64,000 bases of DNA, taken from contig NZ_JANIJX010000021.1 in assembly GCF_024580735.1 (NCBI RefSeq), forward strand, positions 1-64,000, written 5' to 3'. Source of the stretch: Brevibacterium moorei. Lineage in GTDB: Bacteria; Actinomycetota; Actinomycetes; Actinomycetales; Brevibacteriaceae. This document shows, in pieces, positions 28,234 to 38,452 of the stretch. The notes below the pieces were generated by a model. That model was not told the origin of the DNA. It saw only the letters and a program-made list of their open reading frames with translations, and ran no database searches. The position numbers and the translations under genes were made by a program. Every line of letters starts with the position of its first letter. The first letter of the stretch is position 1.

Positions 28234-28615
28234 TCACGCCACCAACAACACGTCGAGCTTGTTCATCAGTGGCCCGAGACCGCCAGGTGCCAGGTGGCCG
28301 TAGCGATCCAGCGTGGTCGACGGCCTCGCTTGGCCTCTGGCCTGTGACACGGACATGATCGTCCCCGGCCTCGGACAGGCCAATGGCGGCGAACTCGGCC
28401 GGCCACGGCAGCACGGTCACAGGAACGGGCAAAATGCGCCGGCCGGCCCGGGTCTTCGTCGTGTCAGGACGCTGATCTCGGTGCTGCGTCGATGACGGCC
28501 ATGAGCTCCTCCGACGAGCAGTGCGGAAGTTCTTTGTGCCCCAACGCCACAACAAGGCCGCCAGTGGGGTCGTCCTCGACGATCCTGTCGCGGATACCGA
28601 GTAGCTATGAGCAGA
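28234..28615 (-). pseudogene. Decayed tyrosine-recombinase (integrase) gene
   Basis: Three frame-shifted pieces match an actinophage-type integrase in order. D-R-I-V-E-D-D-P-T-G-G-L corresponds to the R-D-x-I-x-x-N-P-x-x-G linker, K-T-R-A-G-R-R-I-L-P-V-P to the K-T-x-x-G-x-R-x-V-P-L-P strand, and T-T-L-D-R-Y-G-H-L-A-P-G-G to the tail bearing the catalytic tyrosine. It ends at TGA 28236-28234. The core-binding domain and much of the catalytic domain (including R-H-x-x-R) are missing. It is evidence that an integrative element once entered here. Confidence 0.55.
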
Positions 28616-28645
28616 GGTCAGTAGGCTGTCGCTGCCTTCGCCCAC

Positions 28646-29040
28646 CTAGTTGAACGTCGGTCGATTACGCAGTGCCTCCGGAACCTGAGTCCGACCCAGC
28701 ATGAACGCTGCAAGGTCTCGATCGAGTATCGCTGCCAGTTTCATCGTGTAGCCGTGAGCCTCTCCAGCAGACATACGTGCTTCCTGACCGTTCAGCGGCA
28801 TTCCTTTATCAACCGCTCGTGATGGGCCGCTCTGTTGCGCAACTCGTTGACATGAGTGACAACAGCCAGGGCGTACTCCCGATTCCAGCGCTTTCCCTCG
28901 GCTCTGGCTTGTGCCCTGCCACCTGGAAATGCCTTATCCAGGACACCACGCCAACGCACTTCGTAATCGCAACGCACACGCCGCGGACTCTTGTCGACGT
29001 GATCTCCTTTGTCCAACAACCCACGCCAAAAACCGAACAT
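28646..29040 (-). pseudogene. Remnant of an Abi-like (HEPN-type) gene, copy B (C-terminal half, frameshifted)
   Basis: The frame begins F-G-F-W-R-G-L-L-D-K-G-D and continues through K-A-F-P-G-G-R-A-Q-A-R to V-N-E-L-R-N-R-A-A-H-H-E, which contains the HEPN-type R-x-x-x-x-H motif typical of Abi-like C-terminal halves. It then hits a stop. One extra G near 28800 would continue the frame into M-P-L-N-G-Q-E-A-R and on to I-L-D-R-D-L-A-A-F-M, ending at 28646. The N-terminal half is missing: the sequence upstream runs into the tRNA-Ala terminator and the tRNA fragment. Copy A retains the N-terminal half, but lies on the wrong side to be the other part of the same gene. Confidence 0.55.
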
Positions 29041-29078
29041 TCACTGGTTGCTCCCGACCAACCACACCTCGGACAGCA

Positions 29079-29113
29079 AAGAGGCCCGGAATCTAGGCGA
29101 TTCCGGGCCTCTT
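29079..29113 (-). terminator. Terminator hairpin after the displaced tRNA-Ala 3' end
   Basis: A 15-bp perfect stem (29079-29093 with 29099-29113, 5-base loop) lies about 30 bases beyond the tRNA-Ala fragment. It is the counterpart of the hairpin at 31823-31857, which follows the intact tRNA-Ala gene; the flanking bases are also alike. A half-copy (left arm only) is visible at about 25394-25408. Confidence 0.75.
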
Positions 29114-29141
29114 CAAACGAGTTGCTGTCTCAAAGCTCTCG

Positions 29142-29185
29142 GTGGAGGTAAGGGGACTCGAACCCCTAACCCCCTGCTTGCAAAG
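29142..29185 (-). repeat. Duplicated 3' part of tRNA-Ala (putative attachment site)
   Basis: These 44 bases are identical to the 3' part of the intact tRNA-Ala(TGC) gene (31886-31929), from the anticodon loop through the T arm and acceptor strand. Beyond 29185 the sequence departs from tRNA, so this copy cannot make a tRNA. Identity to a tRNA 3' end is the usual core of a tyrosine-integrase attachment site. The two copies bound about 2.7 kb carrying the HEPN/MNT and TetR/oxidoreductase pairs. Confidence 0.85.
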
Positions 29186-29262
29186 ACGTACATTAGACAG
29201 TGTTCATACAGGTCAGCCATGGTGTCAGGAGTGTTCGGGGCGCACAAAAGGCGCACTCGGGG

Positions 29263-29583
29263 TCAGCGCAAAGCCTTGGCAAGAGCTGGAAGGTAGCTCT
29301 CGATGACATCGCGCACAACGTCTGCGTCGACTCCAAAATACTGGTGTACAAGAATGTTGCGGAAGCCACGAATCTGCGGCCATGCAATCTCCGGATGCGC
29401 GTCGGTCACCTCGGCCGGCAAGTGGTTGGCTGCTTCGCCAATGATCTGCAGGTTCCGCTCGATGGCATCTTCGGCCATGCCAACCAGGCCCGGCTCCGTG
29501 CTGCTCAGAGAGGTGGCATAGCGCTGGCAACGTTCGATCGCCTGCAAAATGTCTGCGATTCGCTGATCGACATCACGACTCAC
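29263..29583 (-). CDS. HepT-family (HEPN, DUF86) toxin
   Basis: The 106-residue helical protein has the DUF86/HepT features: I-x-D-I-L-Q-A-I near the start, E-R-N-L-Q-I-I-G-E-A-A-N-H-L in the middle, and the catalytic R75-N-I-L-V-H80-x-Y82 (R-x4-H-x-Y) motif. HepT proteins are toxin partners of MNT nucleotidyltransferases and act as RNases, or as targets of AMP transfer on the Tyr. Its start overlaps the MntA stop by four bases, the usual antitoxin-first order. A decayed relative lies at 27401-27510. Confidence 0.88.
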   Translation of the reverse strand: MSRDVDQRIADILQAIERCQRYATSLSSTEPGLVGMAEDAIERNLQIIGEAANHLPAEVTDAHPEIAWPQIRGFRNILVHQYFGVDADVVRDVIESYLPALAKALR

Positions 29584-29909
29584 AATGGCACAGCATCCGC
29601 GATCGCCGATTCGGATACCGGCCGTTTGAGCAACTGGGACGGAAAGATGTCAATGTCATCCCGACCAAACAGTTGACGAGTTTCCTCCATGAGCCCAGAT
29701 GCCCGCATGAGCAGGTTCCCACCAGCGGGTTCCATCTCCACCAGAATGTCGATGTCGCTGGACTCCGTCGCGGTTCCACGGGCCACCGAGCCGAAAAGCT
29801 TCGGGTTCGTGGCACCGTACTTGGCCAAGAGCGCCTGGAACTCGCCGCGATGCACGTTAAGGAGCTCGCGGAGGGCGAGCGTCTCTGGCGTCACGGTGGT
29901 TGTCGACAT
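29580..29909 (-). CDS. MntA-type minimal nucleotidyltransferase antitoxin
   Basis: The 109-residue protein carries the polymerase-beta-fold motif G40-S41 ... D52-x-D54 (L-F-G-S-V-A-R-G-T then S-D-I-D-I-L-V), all catalytic residues present. In characterised pairs MntA adds AMP groups to the HepT tyrosine and so neutralises it. It is the upstream gene of the pair and overlaps HepT by four bases. It occurs within the tRNA-Ala island. Confidence 0.88.
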   Translation of the reverse strand: MSTTTVTPETLALRELLNVHRGEFQALLAKYGATNPKLFGSVARGTATESSDIDILVEMEPAGGNLLMRASGLMEETRQLFGRDDIDIFPSQLLKRPVSESAIADAVPL

Positions 29910-30041
29910 GGCTCAAGGATACCGGCAATATCGGATGGGTTGCCAGGGATCGACGCCTCTGAGTGAATTGAAACCGACGCCAGCCCGGCTACCGTCCGTT
30001 CAACTCATTAACCCGCGCCGAGAGCGAGGTCGGCGACGACG

Positions 30042-30656
30042 TTACGGCCTATCACCTCCAGTGTCAGATGCAACAAGTCTGACAACGATTTCCTGGACTG
30101 CTTCTATCAGCGTCTCGGGGCCCCACCCTTGATTGGTGTACCAGGCATTCAGTTGCTCCGCCGCGAGCACCGCCATGATGGCTTCGGCGCAGAAGCGAGG
30201 CCGCGGGGTTCCAATCTCGGTAACGAGGATTTCGACATGGTGTCGCCAGAACGGATAGACCTGCCGCCCCAGCCTACCTCCGGGAGTAGCCGACTCAGCC
30301 AGCAAGACAAGGTCGATGTTCGTGATCATGTGGCGGACATACGCTTCGACGAACGCGATCAGACGGTCCTCAGGTGGCGCTCCAGGGCCAAGTGGCGGTG
30401 GTCCCTGCAGCAACCCTTGGTGCATATCGCGCACCCGAGCGTCAAGCAATGCAGAGGCAAGACCCGCCTTATTCTCGAACCGCCGGTACACTGTACCCTT
30501 GCCGACCCCGGCCACGCGAGCGACCTCGTCCATCTTCAAACCAGTGACCCCGTGCGCGGCGTGGAGCTCCGCAGCGGCGGACAAAACCTTCTCCCGGTTT
30601 CGTTCCGCATCAGCCCTCTCCGGACTAGGTTGTCCCAGAATCGTCAGATTCCGCAC
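30042..30656 (-). CDS. TetR-family repressor, probably of the adjacent quinone reductase
   Basis: The protein of about 204 residues has an N-terminal TetR HTH (E-K-V-L-S-A-A-A-E-L ... M-D-E-V-A-R-V-A-G-V-G-K-G-T-V-Y-R-R-F) and a helical ligand domain. A GTG at 30656 with a GGGAGG site four bases upstream is a better start than the ATG at 30674. It is divergent from the oxidoreductase gene, and the spacer contains a near-perfect palindrome at 30704-30723 that is a likely operator. The inducer is unknown. Confidence 0.85.
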   Translation of the reverse strand: MRNLTILGQPSPERADAERNREKVLSAAAELHAAHGVTGLKMDEVARVAGVGKGTVYRRFENKAGLASALLDARVRDMHQGLLQGPPPLGPGAPPEDRLIAFVEAYVRHMITNIDLVLLAESATPGGRLGRQVYPFWRHHVEILVTEIGTPRPRFCAEAIMAVLAAEQLNAWYTNQGWGPETLIEAVQEIVVRLVASDTGGDRP

Positions 30657-30703
30657 ATGGCCTCCCTCTTGCATCAGATTCTCATTCCACTATCATCGGT
30701 CAC

Positions 30704-30723
30704 AAGCGGACTTGAGTCCGCTT
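30704..30723. promoter_or_regulatory. Probable TetR operator palindrome
   Basis: AAGCGGACT and AGTCCGCTT form 9-base arms separated by TG in the spacer between the divergent TetR and oxidoreductase genes. Size and symmetry fit a TetR-family operator controlling both genes. Confidence 0.65.
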
Positions 30724-30756
30724 AGGGAACTGACCAAGAAACCGAAAGGCACAACC

Positions 30757-31734
30757 ATGGCGGAGAGCATGAGTTCTATCGTAGTGACCGAGTTCGGCGG
30801 CCCTGACGTCTATACCCAACAACGTGTTGAACGTCCAACACCAGATCCCGGCCAGGCGTTGGTCGAAGTCGCCGCGGCAGGCGTGAACTACCTCGATGTC
30901 GTCCAGCGCAACGGCGGAACACCCGTCAAACCGCCGTTCGCCGCGGGCGTCGAGGGAGTAGGAACCATCGTCGCCGTCGAAGGCGAGAACCACGGATTTT
31001 CCGCTGGCCAGCGGGTCGGCTGGTTTACCGGCGGACAGGGCAGCTTCTCCGACTTCGCCATTGTGGACACCTCCAAGCTTGTCGGCATTCCCGTCAACGT
31101 CGACGACCACACCGCCGTTGCAGCGCTCATGCAGGGAATCACCGCGCAATACCTAACCACCGACACCTTTCCGGTCGAACCAGGCGACGTCGTGCTCATG
31201 CATGCCGCAGCCGGTGGCGTCGGCCAAATGCTCACCCAGATCGCCAAGCTCAAGGGAGCAACCGTCATCGGTACCACCTCGACGACGGAGAAGGCCGAGA
31301 TCGCCAGGCAGGCCGGTGCCGACCATGTCCTGTCATACGAGGGCTTTGCTCAGGGGGTCAAAGACCTGACGAACGGGTCCGGCGCGTCAGTCGTCTACGA
31401 CGGTGTCGGAGCCACGACGTTCGATGAAAGCTTAAATGCCTTACGCACTCGAGGCACCCTCGTCGTCATCGGCAATGCCAGCGGGCCCATCCCACCTGTA
31501 GACGTCAACAGACTCAACACCGGCGGGTCCCTGTTCCTGACCAGACCGACAATCGCCGACCACGTCAAGACACCGCACGAGCTGGCTGGGCGCGCTCTCG
31601 ACGTATTCAAGGGGATCGAAGACGGCCAGCTCAACGTCTCAATTGGCGGCGTGTACGAGATAGACAACGTTGCACAAGCCTTTCACGCCCTCGAGTCACG
31701 TCGGACAACCGGAAAGATCATTCTCCAGCGGTAA
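30757..31734 (+). CDS. NADPH:quinone reductase-like oxidoreductase (zinc-independent MDR family)
   Basis: The 325-residue protein belongs to the quinone oxidoreductase branch of the medium-chain dehydrogenases. It has an N-terminal GroES-like domain (V-A-A-A-G-V-N-Y-L-D-V, then F-A-A-G-V-E-G-V-G), the nucleotide-binding A-A-A-G-G-V-G-Q-M near residues 150-158, and V-V-Y-D-G-V-G-A-T-T-F-D after it. Catalytic zinc ligands are absent, as expected for this branch. It reduces quinones or enones with NADPH in the cytoplasm. Regulation by the divergent TetR protein is likely. ATG at 30757 is chosen; the in-frame ATG at 30769 is possible. Confidence 0.88.
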   Translation: MAESMSSIVVTEFGGPDVYTQQRVERPTPDPGQALVEVAAAGVNYLDVVQRNGGTPVKPPFAAGVEGVGTIVAVEGENHGFSAGQRVGWFTGGQGSFSDFAIVDTSKLVGIPVNVDDHTAVAALMQGITAQYLTTDTFPVEPGDVVLMHAAAGGVGQMLTQIAKLKGATVIGTTSTTEKAEIARQAGADHVLSYEGFAQGVKDLTNGSGASVVYDGVGATTFDESLNALRTRGTLVVIGNASGPIPPVDVNRLNTGGSLFLTRPTIADHVKTPHELAGRALDVFKGIEDGQLNVSIGGVYEIDNVAQAFHALESRRTTGKIILQR

Positions 31735-31822
31735 GCACTCGCACGCACCCTTGCGCGCTGCCACCGTGCACGATGGTCCATGGAGACACAGTACGAGCCT
31801 GGTTGCCGCCCAGGGAACAGAT

Positions 31823-31857
31823 AAGAGGCCCGAGATCTAGACGATCTCAGGCCTCTT
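31823..31857 (-). terminator. Terminator hairpin after tRNA-Ala
   Basis: A 15-bp stem with one mismatch (31823-31837 with 31843-31857, 5-base loop) lies 30 bases downstream of the intact tRNA-Ala gene. It closely resembles the hairpin at 29079-29113. Confidence 0.7.
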
Positions 31858-31886
31858 CTTACGAGTGCTGTCTCAATGTACTCGAG

Positions 31887-31959
31887 TGGAGGTAAGGGGA
31901 CTCGAACCCCTAACCCCCTGCTTGCAAAGCAGGTGCGCTACCAATTGCGCCATACCCCC
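31887..31959 (-). tRNA. tRNA-Ala (anticodon TGC)
   Basis: The 73-base sequence folds as a full cloverleaf: acceptor GGGGGTA pairing with TACCTCC (one G-T), D arm GCGC...GCGC, anticodon stem CTGC/GCAG with loop TTTGCAA and anticodon TGC, and T arm AGGGG-TTCGAGT-CCCCT. CCA is not encoded. Its 3' part is duplicated at 29142-29185. It follows tRNA-Ile after gyrA/DUF3566, a common actinomycete order. Confidence 0.97.
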
Positions 31960-32118
31960 AGGGATGCCCATTCTACACAGAATCGGTGTAGTCGGACCAT
32001 TTTCGATGATCGCGCTGCCGGCGATTTCTCAAACCGAGCACCGTTCCGACGATCACTGTCAGAACTCCTGCGATCGAAAACCACTTCTTCAACGAGACTC
32101 CGTTCACCGTGGTTTCCG

Positions 32119-32192
32119 TGGGCCTTGGAGGACTTGAACCTCCGACCTCTTCGTTATCAGCGAAGCGCTCTAACCGCCTGAGCTAAAGGCCC
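32119..32192 (-). tRNA. tRNA-Ile (anticodon GAT)
   Basis: The 74-base cloverleaf has acceptor GGGCCTT/AAGGCCC, a D arm GCTC/GAGC, an anticodon stem CTTCG/CGAAG with anticodon GAT, and T arm GGAGG-TTCAAGT-CCTCC. CCA is not encoded. It precedes tRNA-Ala in the direction of transcription, about 160 bases away. Confidence 0.97.
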
Positions 32193-32298
32193 TTATCGGG
32201 TCAACCGAGATATAACTCTATACGACCCACGGCCCCACTCCAAATCAACGTGATGAGTCCTTGGTCACACAATCCCGAACACGCATGAACACACAGAC

Positions 32299-32333
32299 GC
32301 CGCGGGCCCCGATCCACGATCGGGGCCCTCGGC
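32299..32333 (-). terminator. Strong GC-rich terminator after the DUF3566 gene
   Basis: GGGCCCCGATC (32304-32314) pairs perfectly with GATCGGGGCCC (32318-32328) around a CAC loop, and flanking GCCG/CGGC bases extend the stem. It begins about 10 bases after the stop of the gyrB-gyrA-DUF3566 transcription unit. Confidence 0.75.
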
Positions 32334-32342
32334 GGAATGGAA

Positions 32343-33500
32343 TCAGTCGTCGGTCAGCGTCAAATGGAAGCCGCCCACGATCGATGCCGCAAGGTTGTAC
32401 AGGAAGGCGAACAGCGTCGCCAGCGCGGTCAACAGCACGATGTTGATCACGGAGATGATCACGGCGAACGACATCACGCGCCCCAGCCCGAACAGTGCGA
32501 TGAGCGAATCGGCCGATTCTGAACCGGCGATCTCGCTCAGTGCGCCCTGCAGACTGTCCAGCGTGCCGGTGGCCGACAGGACGAACCACAGCACCAACGA
32601 CGCCACGACGACCACGATGCCGATCGCCAGCGACAGCAGGAAGCTCATCTTCATGACCGACCACGGATCGACGTTCGCCACCGTCAGTCGCACGGTCCGC
32701 GGGCCCTTGCGCTTCTTGCCCTTCTTCCCCGATCCCTTGCCGGAGTCCCGCGCGGGTGCGCCGGTGCCAACCGTCGAAGACGGGGTCCCGGCACCGGTTG
32801 CGAACACATCCTCACGGGGGCTGCTGGTCTGGGTCGCGCTGCTCGTCGCAGCCCCGGGCGAGGCCACCGCGGGGGCCGCGACCGTAGCCGTTGCCGGCGC
32901 GGCACTTCCCGTGGCGGGGAGCACCGAGGTCGCGTCGGCCCCGCCGGCCGCCTGCGGTGCCGAGCCCTGCCCGTTCCCGGTCTGGCCGTATCCGGCGGAA
33001 TTCGCCGGCGTCCCGCTCGCGGAACCACCGGTGCTCTGCCCGGGGCGCGCCTTATCAGGGCTGCCCAGGCGCACACCGGAGCTGGCCTTCCTACCCGTTG
33101 CCGAATCGGATGCCGAGGCCCCGGAATTCCCCTGCGCTTGGCTGCCGGCGGCTTGTCCTCCCGCGGTCTGGGCGCCGGAGGCCGCGCCCCCGGATGACTG
33201 TGCATCGGACGTTGAGGCCCCTGACGACTGCGAGGTGGCCGCCTGCGCCGTGGGTGCATTGCCTGTTGATGCCGCGGCGGCGCCGGCGGAACCGGCCGCG
33301 GAGCCAGGGGCCGTAGAGCCGGAGGCGGCAGGAGCCCCGGACTTGGACTCGGACTTCGCGCCGTCAGGGGCGGCGGGGGAGGCACCTGCAGAGGCGTCCG
33401 GTGCGGGCTTGTCCGAATCTCCGGAGCCCGCGGTCAATCGCGTCCCCTTGCCGGACGAGGTCCGGATGATCTTGCCCGGTTTGGTTTCGCCTTCGCTCAC
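32343..33500 (-). CDS. DUF3566 transmembrane protein
   Basis: The 385-residue protein has a low-complexity Ala/Ser/Gly/Pro-rich, presumably disordered cytoplasmic N-terminus of about 265 residues. A C-terminal DUF3566 module follows: a [15 protein letters not shown] strand, TM helices near 290-315 and 350-375, and a final tail G-G-F-H-L-T-L. DUF3566 proteins are found downstream of gyrA across actinomycetes; function unknown. The GTG overlaps the gyrA stop by four bases (GTGA), so it is translationally coupled to gyrA. A strong terminator follows. Confidence 0.88.
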   Translation of the reverse strand: MSEGETKPGKIIRTSSGKGTRLTAGSGDSDKPAPDASAGASPAAPDGAKSESKSGAPAASGSTAPGSAAGSAGAAAASTGNAPTAQAATSQSSGASTSDAQSSGGAASGAQTAGGQAAGSQAQGNSGASASDSATGRKASSGVRLGSPDKARPGQSTGGSASGTPANSAGYGQTGNGQGSAPQAAGGADATSVLPATGSAAPATATVAAPAVASPGAATSSATQTSSPREDVFATGAGTPSSTVGTGAPARDSGKGSGKKGKKRKGPRTVRLTVANVDPWSVMKMSFLLSLAIGIVVVVASLVLWFVLSATGTLDSLQGALSEIAGSESADSLIALFGLGRVMSFAVIISVINIVLLTALATLFAFLYNLAASIVGGFHLTLTDD

Positions 33501-36202
33501 TGCTCTTCACCCTCCGCGGTCTCGTCGGCGGTCTCTCCGCTGGTCGGGTCCAAGGCTACCCGATCGGCCTGGACCGCTTCGGGAGCCTCCTCGGACACTG
33601 CTGCGGAGCCCTCGACACCGGCTGCGGCCTCGGCCCCTTCGACTTCTTCGGCCCCTTCGACTTCGCCGTCGACCTCGGGCCCACGGGTGACTGCCAGGAT
33701 CCGGTCCTTCTTGCCCGGCTTGGCGAAGACCACGCCCATCGTGTTGCGGCCCTTGGCGGGGACCTCGTCGATGGACGAGCGCACGACCTTGCCGCGCTCC
33801 ATCACGACCAGAACCTCCTCGCCGTCCTCGACGATCAGACCGCCGGCCAGGCCGCCGCGTTCGTCGTTGAGCTTGGCGACCTTGATGCCGTAACCGCCGC
33901 GGCCCTGCACCCGGTACTCCTCGACCGGGGTGCGCTTGGCGTATCCGCCTTCGGTCACCACGAACACATAAGTGCCCGGCGTGATGACGTCCATCGCCAA
34001 CAGCGCATCGTCGTCCTTGAACTTCATACCCGTCACGCCCGAGGTGGCACGGCCGGTGGGCCGGATCGCCTCGTCGTCGGCGGCGAAGCGGATCGACATC
34101 CCGCCACGGCTGATCAACAGCAGGTGGTCGGTGGGTTCGACGATCCGCGCGGAGACCAGCTCGTCGGGATTGCCGTCGGCGTCCTCGCGCAGATTGATGC
34201 CGATCACACCGCCGGAGCGGTTCGAATCGTATTCGCTCAGGCGCGTCTTCTTCACCAGGCCGGACTTGGTGGCCAGCACCAGATAGGCCGCGGCCTCGTA
34301 GTCCGGGATGGACAGCACCTGGGCGATCGTCTCGCCGGGCTGCAGTGCCAACAGATTAGCCACGTGCTGGCCCTTGGCGTCGCGCGAGCCCTCCGGCAGC
34401 TCATAGGCCTTGGCACGGTAGACCCGGCCGGTGTTGGTGAAGAACAGCAGCCAGTTGTGCGTGCTGGTGACGAAGAAGTGCTCGATCACATCGTCACCGC
34501 GCAGCTTGGCGCCCGTGATGCCCTTGCCGCCGCGGTGCTGGGCGCGGTAGAGCGCCGACTGCGTGCGCTTGGCGTAGCCACCGCGGGAGATCGTGACGAC
34601 GACCTCCTCCTCAGGGATCAGGTCCTCCATCGACATATCACCGTCGAAGCCCGCGATGATGCGGGTGCGGCGGTCGTCGCCGTACTTGTCGACGATCGTG
34701 GCGAGCTCTTCGGAGACGATCTCGCGCTGCCGGGCGGGGGTGCCCAGAATGTAGTTGTACTCGCGGATCTGCTCCTCGATCCGGGCGGCCTCCTCCTCGA
34801 TCTTCTGACGCTCGAGGGCCGCCAGGCGGCGCAGCTGCAGGTCCAGGATCGCATTGGCCTGGACCTCGTCGACCTCCAGCAGCTCCATCAGGCCGGTGCG
34901 CGCCTCCTCGGACGACGGCGAGCGCCTGATCAGGGCGATCACCGCGTCCAGGGCGGACAGCGCCTTGAGGTAGCCGCGCAGGATGTGGGCGCGTTCCTCT
35001 GCCTTGCGCAGGCGGAACCGGGTGCGGCGCACGATGACGTCGATCTGGTGCTTGACCCACAGGCGCAGAAAGGCGTCGATCGACAGGGTGCGCGGCACAT
35101 TGTCGACCAGGGCCAGCATGTTCGCGGAGAAGTTCTGCTGCAGATCGGTGTGCTTGTACAGGTTGTTCAGCACGACCTTGGCCACGGCGTCGCGCTTGAG
35201 CACGATGACCAGGCGCTGGCCGGTGCGGCCGGAGGACTCATCGCGCAGATCGGCGATCCCGCCGACCTTGCCGTCCTTGACGTAGCCGGCGATCTTCGCG
35301 GCCAGCCGGTCGGGGTTGACCATATACGGCAGCTCGGTCACGACCAGGCAGGTCCGCCCCTGGATCTCCTCGACGTTGACCACCGCGCGCTGGGTGATGG
35401 AGCCGCGGCCGGTCCGGTAGGCGTCCTCGATGCCCTTGCGGCCCAGAATGGTCGCGCCGCCGGGGAAGTCGGGGCCCTTGATGATGCCCAACAGGGCCTC
35501 GAGCGTTTCGTCCTTCGTGGCCTCGGGGTGGCTCAGCAGCCACTGCGCACCGGCGGAGACCTCCCGCAGATTGTGCGGCGGGATGTTCGTTGCCATGCCC
35601 ACGGCGATGCCATTGGAGCCGTTGACCAGCAGGTTCGGGAACCGGCTGGGCAGGTAGACGGGCTCCTGGTTGCGCCCGTCGTAGTTGTCCTGGAAGTCGA
35701 CGGTCTCCTCTTCGATGTCCCTGACCATCTCCAGGGCCAGGGGCGCCATCTTGCACTCTGTGTACCGGGGTGCGGCAGCGCCGTCGTCGCCGGCGGAACC
35801 GAAGTTGCCCTGCCCGGACACCAGCGGGTAGCGCATGGTCCACGGCTGGACCAGGCGGACCAGGGCGTCGTAGATCGCCGAGTCGCCGTGCGGGTGGTAC
35901 TGACCCATCACATCGCCGACCACGCGCGAGCACTTGTTGAAGCTGCGGTCGGGGCGGTAGCCGCCGTCGTACATCGCGTAGAGCACGCGCCGGTGCACGG
36001 GCTTGAGACCGTCGCGCACGTCCGGCAGCGCACGGCCCACGATGACGCTCATCGCATAGTCCAGATAGGACCGCTGCATCTCCAGGTTCAGATCGACCTG
36101 GTCGATCCGCTGGGCGATGGCGCCGGCCGCCACCTCCTCCGCGGTCGGTTCGGCCGCGCCGTCGAGCGGATCGGTCTGATTGTTATCGGTTTCGTCAGCC
36201 AC
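33497..36202 (-). CDS. gyrA: DNA gyrase subunit A
   Basis: The 901-residue protein has the breakage-reunion domain with catalytic Tyr147 (A-P-R-Y-T-E) and a beta-pinwheel C-terminal domain with the GyrA-box variant H-R-G-G-K-G. The quinolone-resistance-determining region reads H-P-H-G-D-S108-A-I-Y-D112, the susceptible-type residues at the E. coli Ser83/Asp87 positions. An acidic Glu/Ala-rich tail of about 60 residues extends beyond the usual end. With GyrB it forms the tetramer that introduces negative supercoils. It lies 52 bases downstream of gyrB. Confidence 0.98.
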   Translation of the reverse strand: MADETDNNQTDPLDGAAEPTAEEVAAGAIAQRIDQVDLNLEMQRSYLDYAMSVIVGRALPDVRDGLKPVHRRVLYAMYDGGYRPDRSFNKCSRVVGDVMGQYHPHGDSAIYDALVRLVQPWTMRYPLVSGQGNFGSAGDDGAAAPRYTECKMAPLALEMVRDIEEETVDFQDNYDGRNQEPVYLPSRFPNLLVNGSNGIAVGMATNIPPHNLREVSAGAQWLLSHPEATKDETLEALLGIIKGPDFPGGATILGRKGIEDAYRTGRGSITQRAVVNVEEIQGRTCLVVTELPYMVNPDRLAAKIAGYVKDGKVGGIADLRDESSGRTGQRLVIVLKRDAVAKVVLNNLYKHTDLQQNFSANMLALVDNVPRTLSIDAFLRLWVKHQIDVIVRRTRFRLRKAEERAHILRGYLKALSALDAVIALIRRSPSSEEARTGLMELLEVDEVQANAILDLQLRRLAALERQKIEEEAARIEEQIREYNYILGTPARQREIVSEELATIVDKYGDDRRTRIIAGFDGDMSMEDLIPEEEVVVTISRGGYAKRTQSALYRAQHRGGKGITGAKLRGDDVIEHFFVTSTHNWLLFFTNTGRVYRAKAYELPEGSRDAKGQHVANLLALQPGETIAQVLSIPDYEAAAYLVLATKSGLVKKTRLSEYDSNRSGGVIGINLREDADGNPDELVSARIVEPTDHLLLISRGGMSIRFAADDEAIRPTGRATSGVTGMKFKDDDALLAMDVITPGTYVFVVTEGGYAKRTPVEEYRVQGRGGYGIKVAKLNDERGGLAGGLIVEDGEEVLVVMERGKVVRSSIDEVPAKGRNTMGVVFAKPGKKDRILAVTRGPEVDGEVEGAEEVEGAEAAAGVEGSAAVSEEAPEAVQADRVALDPTSGETADETAEGEEQ

Positions 36203-36254
36203 GTGTGCCTGGTCCCCTTCGTGAAGTAGGAAAGTCTAAGAAGTCGGATATCCG

Positions 36255-38291
<2,037 letters not shown>

Positions 38292-38452
38292 TCACGTTCA
38301 ATTCTACCAAGTCCTGCCCTGGAATTCGCCTTCAGCACGCCCTGGAAGCCGTTTTTCGCGACTTTTCCGTCCTCGGACGTACCCCAGCTCATCCGACGGG
38401 AGGAAAATGGCGCCTGTGGCGGTTTCCGCAGTTCCGACTCCCGGGCTCGGAA

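Larger units (their letters stand above)
29186..31886. mobile_element. Small genomic island inserted at tRNA-Ala, without its own integrase
   Basis: The segment lies between the two 44-base tRNA-Ala repeats. It carries a complete HEPN/MNT toxin-antitoxin pair and a TetR/quinone-reductase pair. No integrase is inside; the only recombinase trace is the decayed gene at 28234-28615, just outside the left repeat. A GGGGCGCACAAAAGGCGCAC motif at 29237-29256, near the left repeat, resembles an integrase arm site and has a near copy at 26676-26694. The island may be a remnant or may have been moved in trans. Confidence 0.55.

Noticed and set aside
29142-29185. A second functional tRNA-Ala
   Set aside because: Only the 3' part is present; the D arm and 5' acceptor strand are replaced by unrelated sequence.
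31735-31886. Separate small gene between the quinone reductase and tRNA-Ala
   Set aside because: The gap holds only the terminator hairpin and the tRNA 3' flank; no frame has a ribosome site or protein-like sequence.
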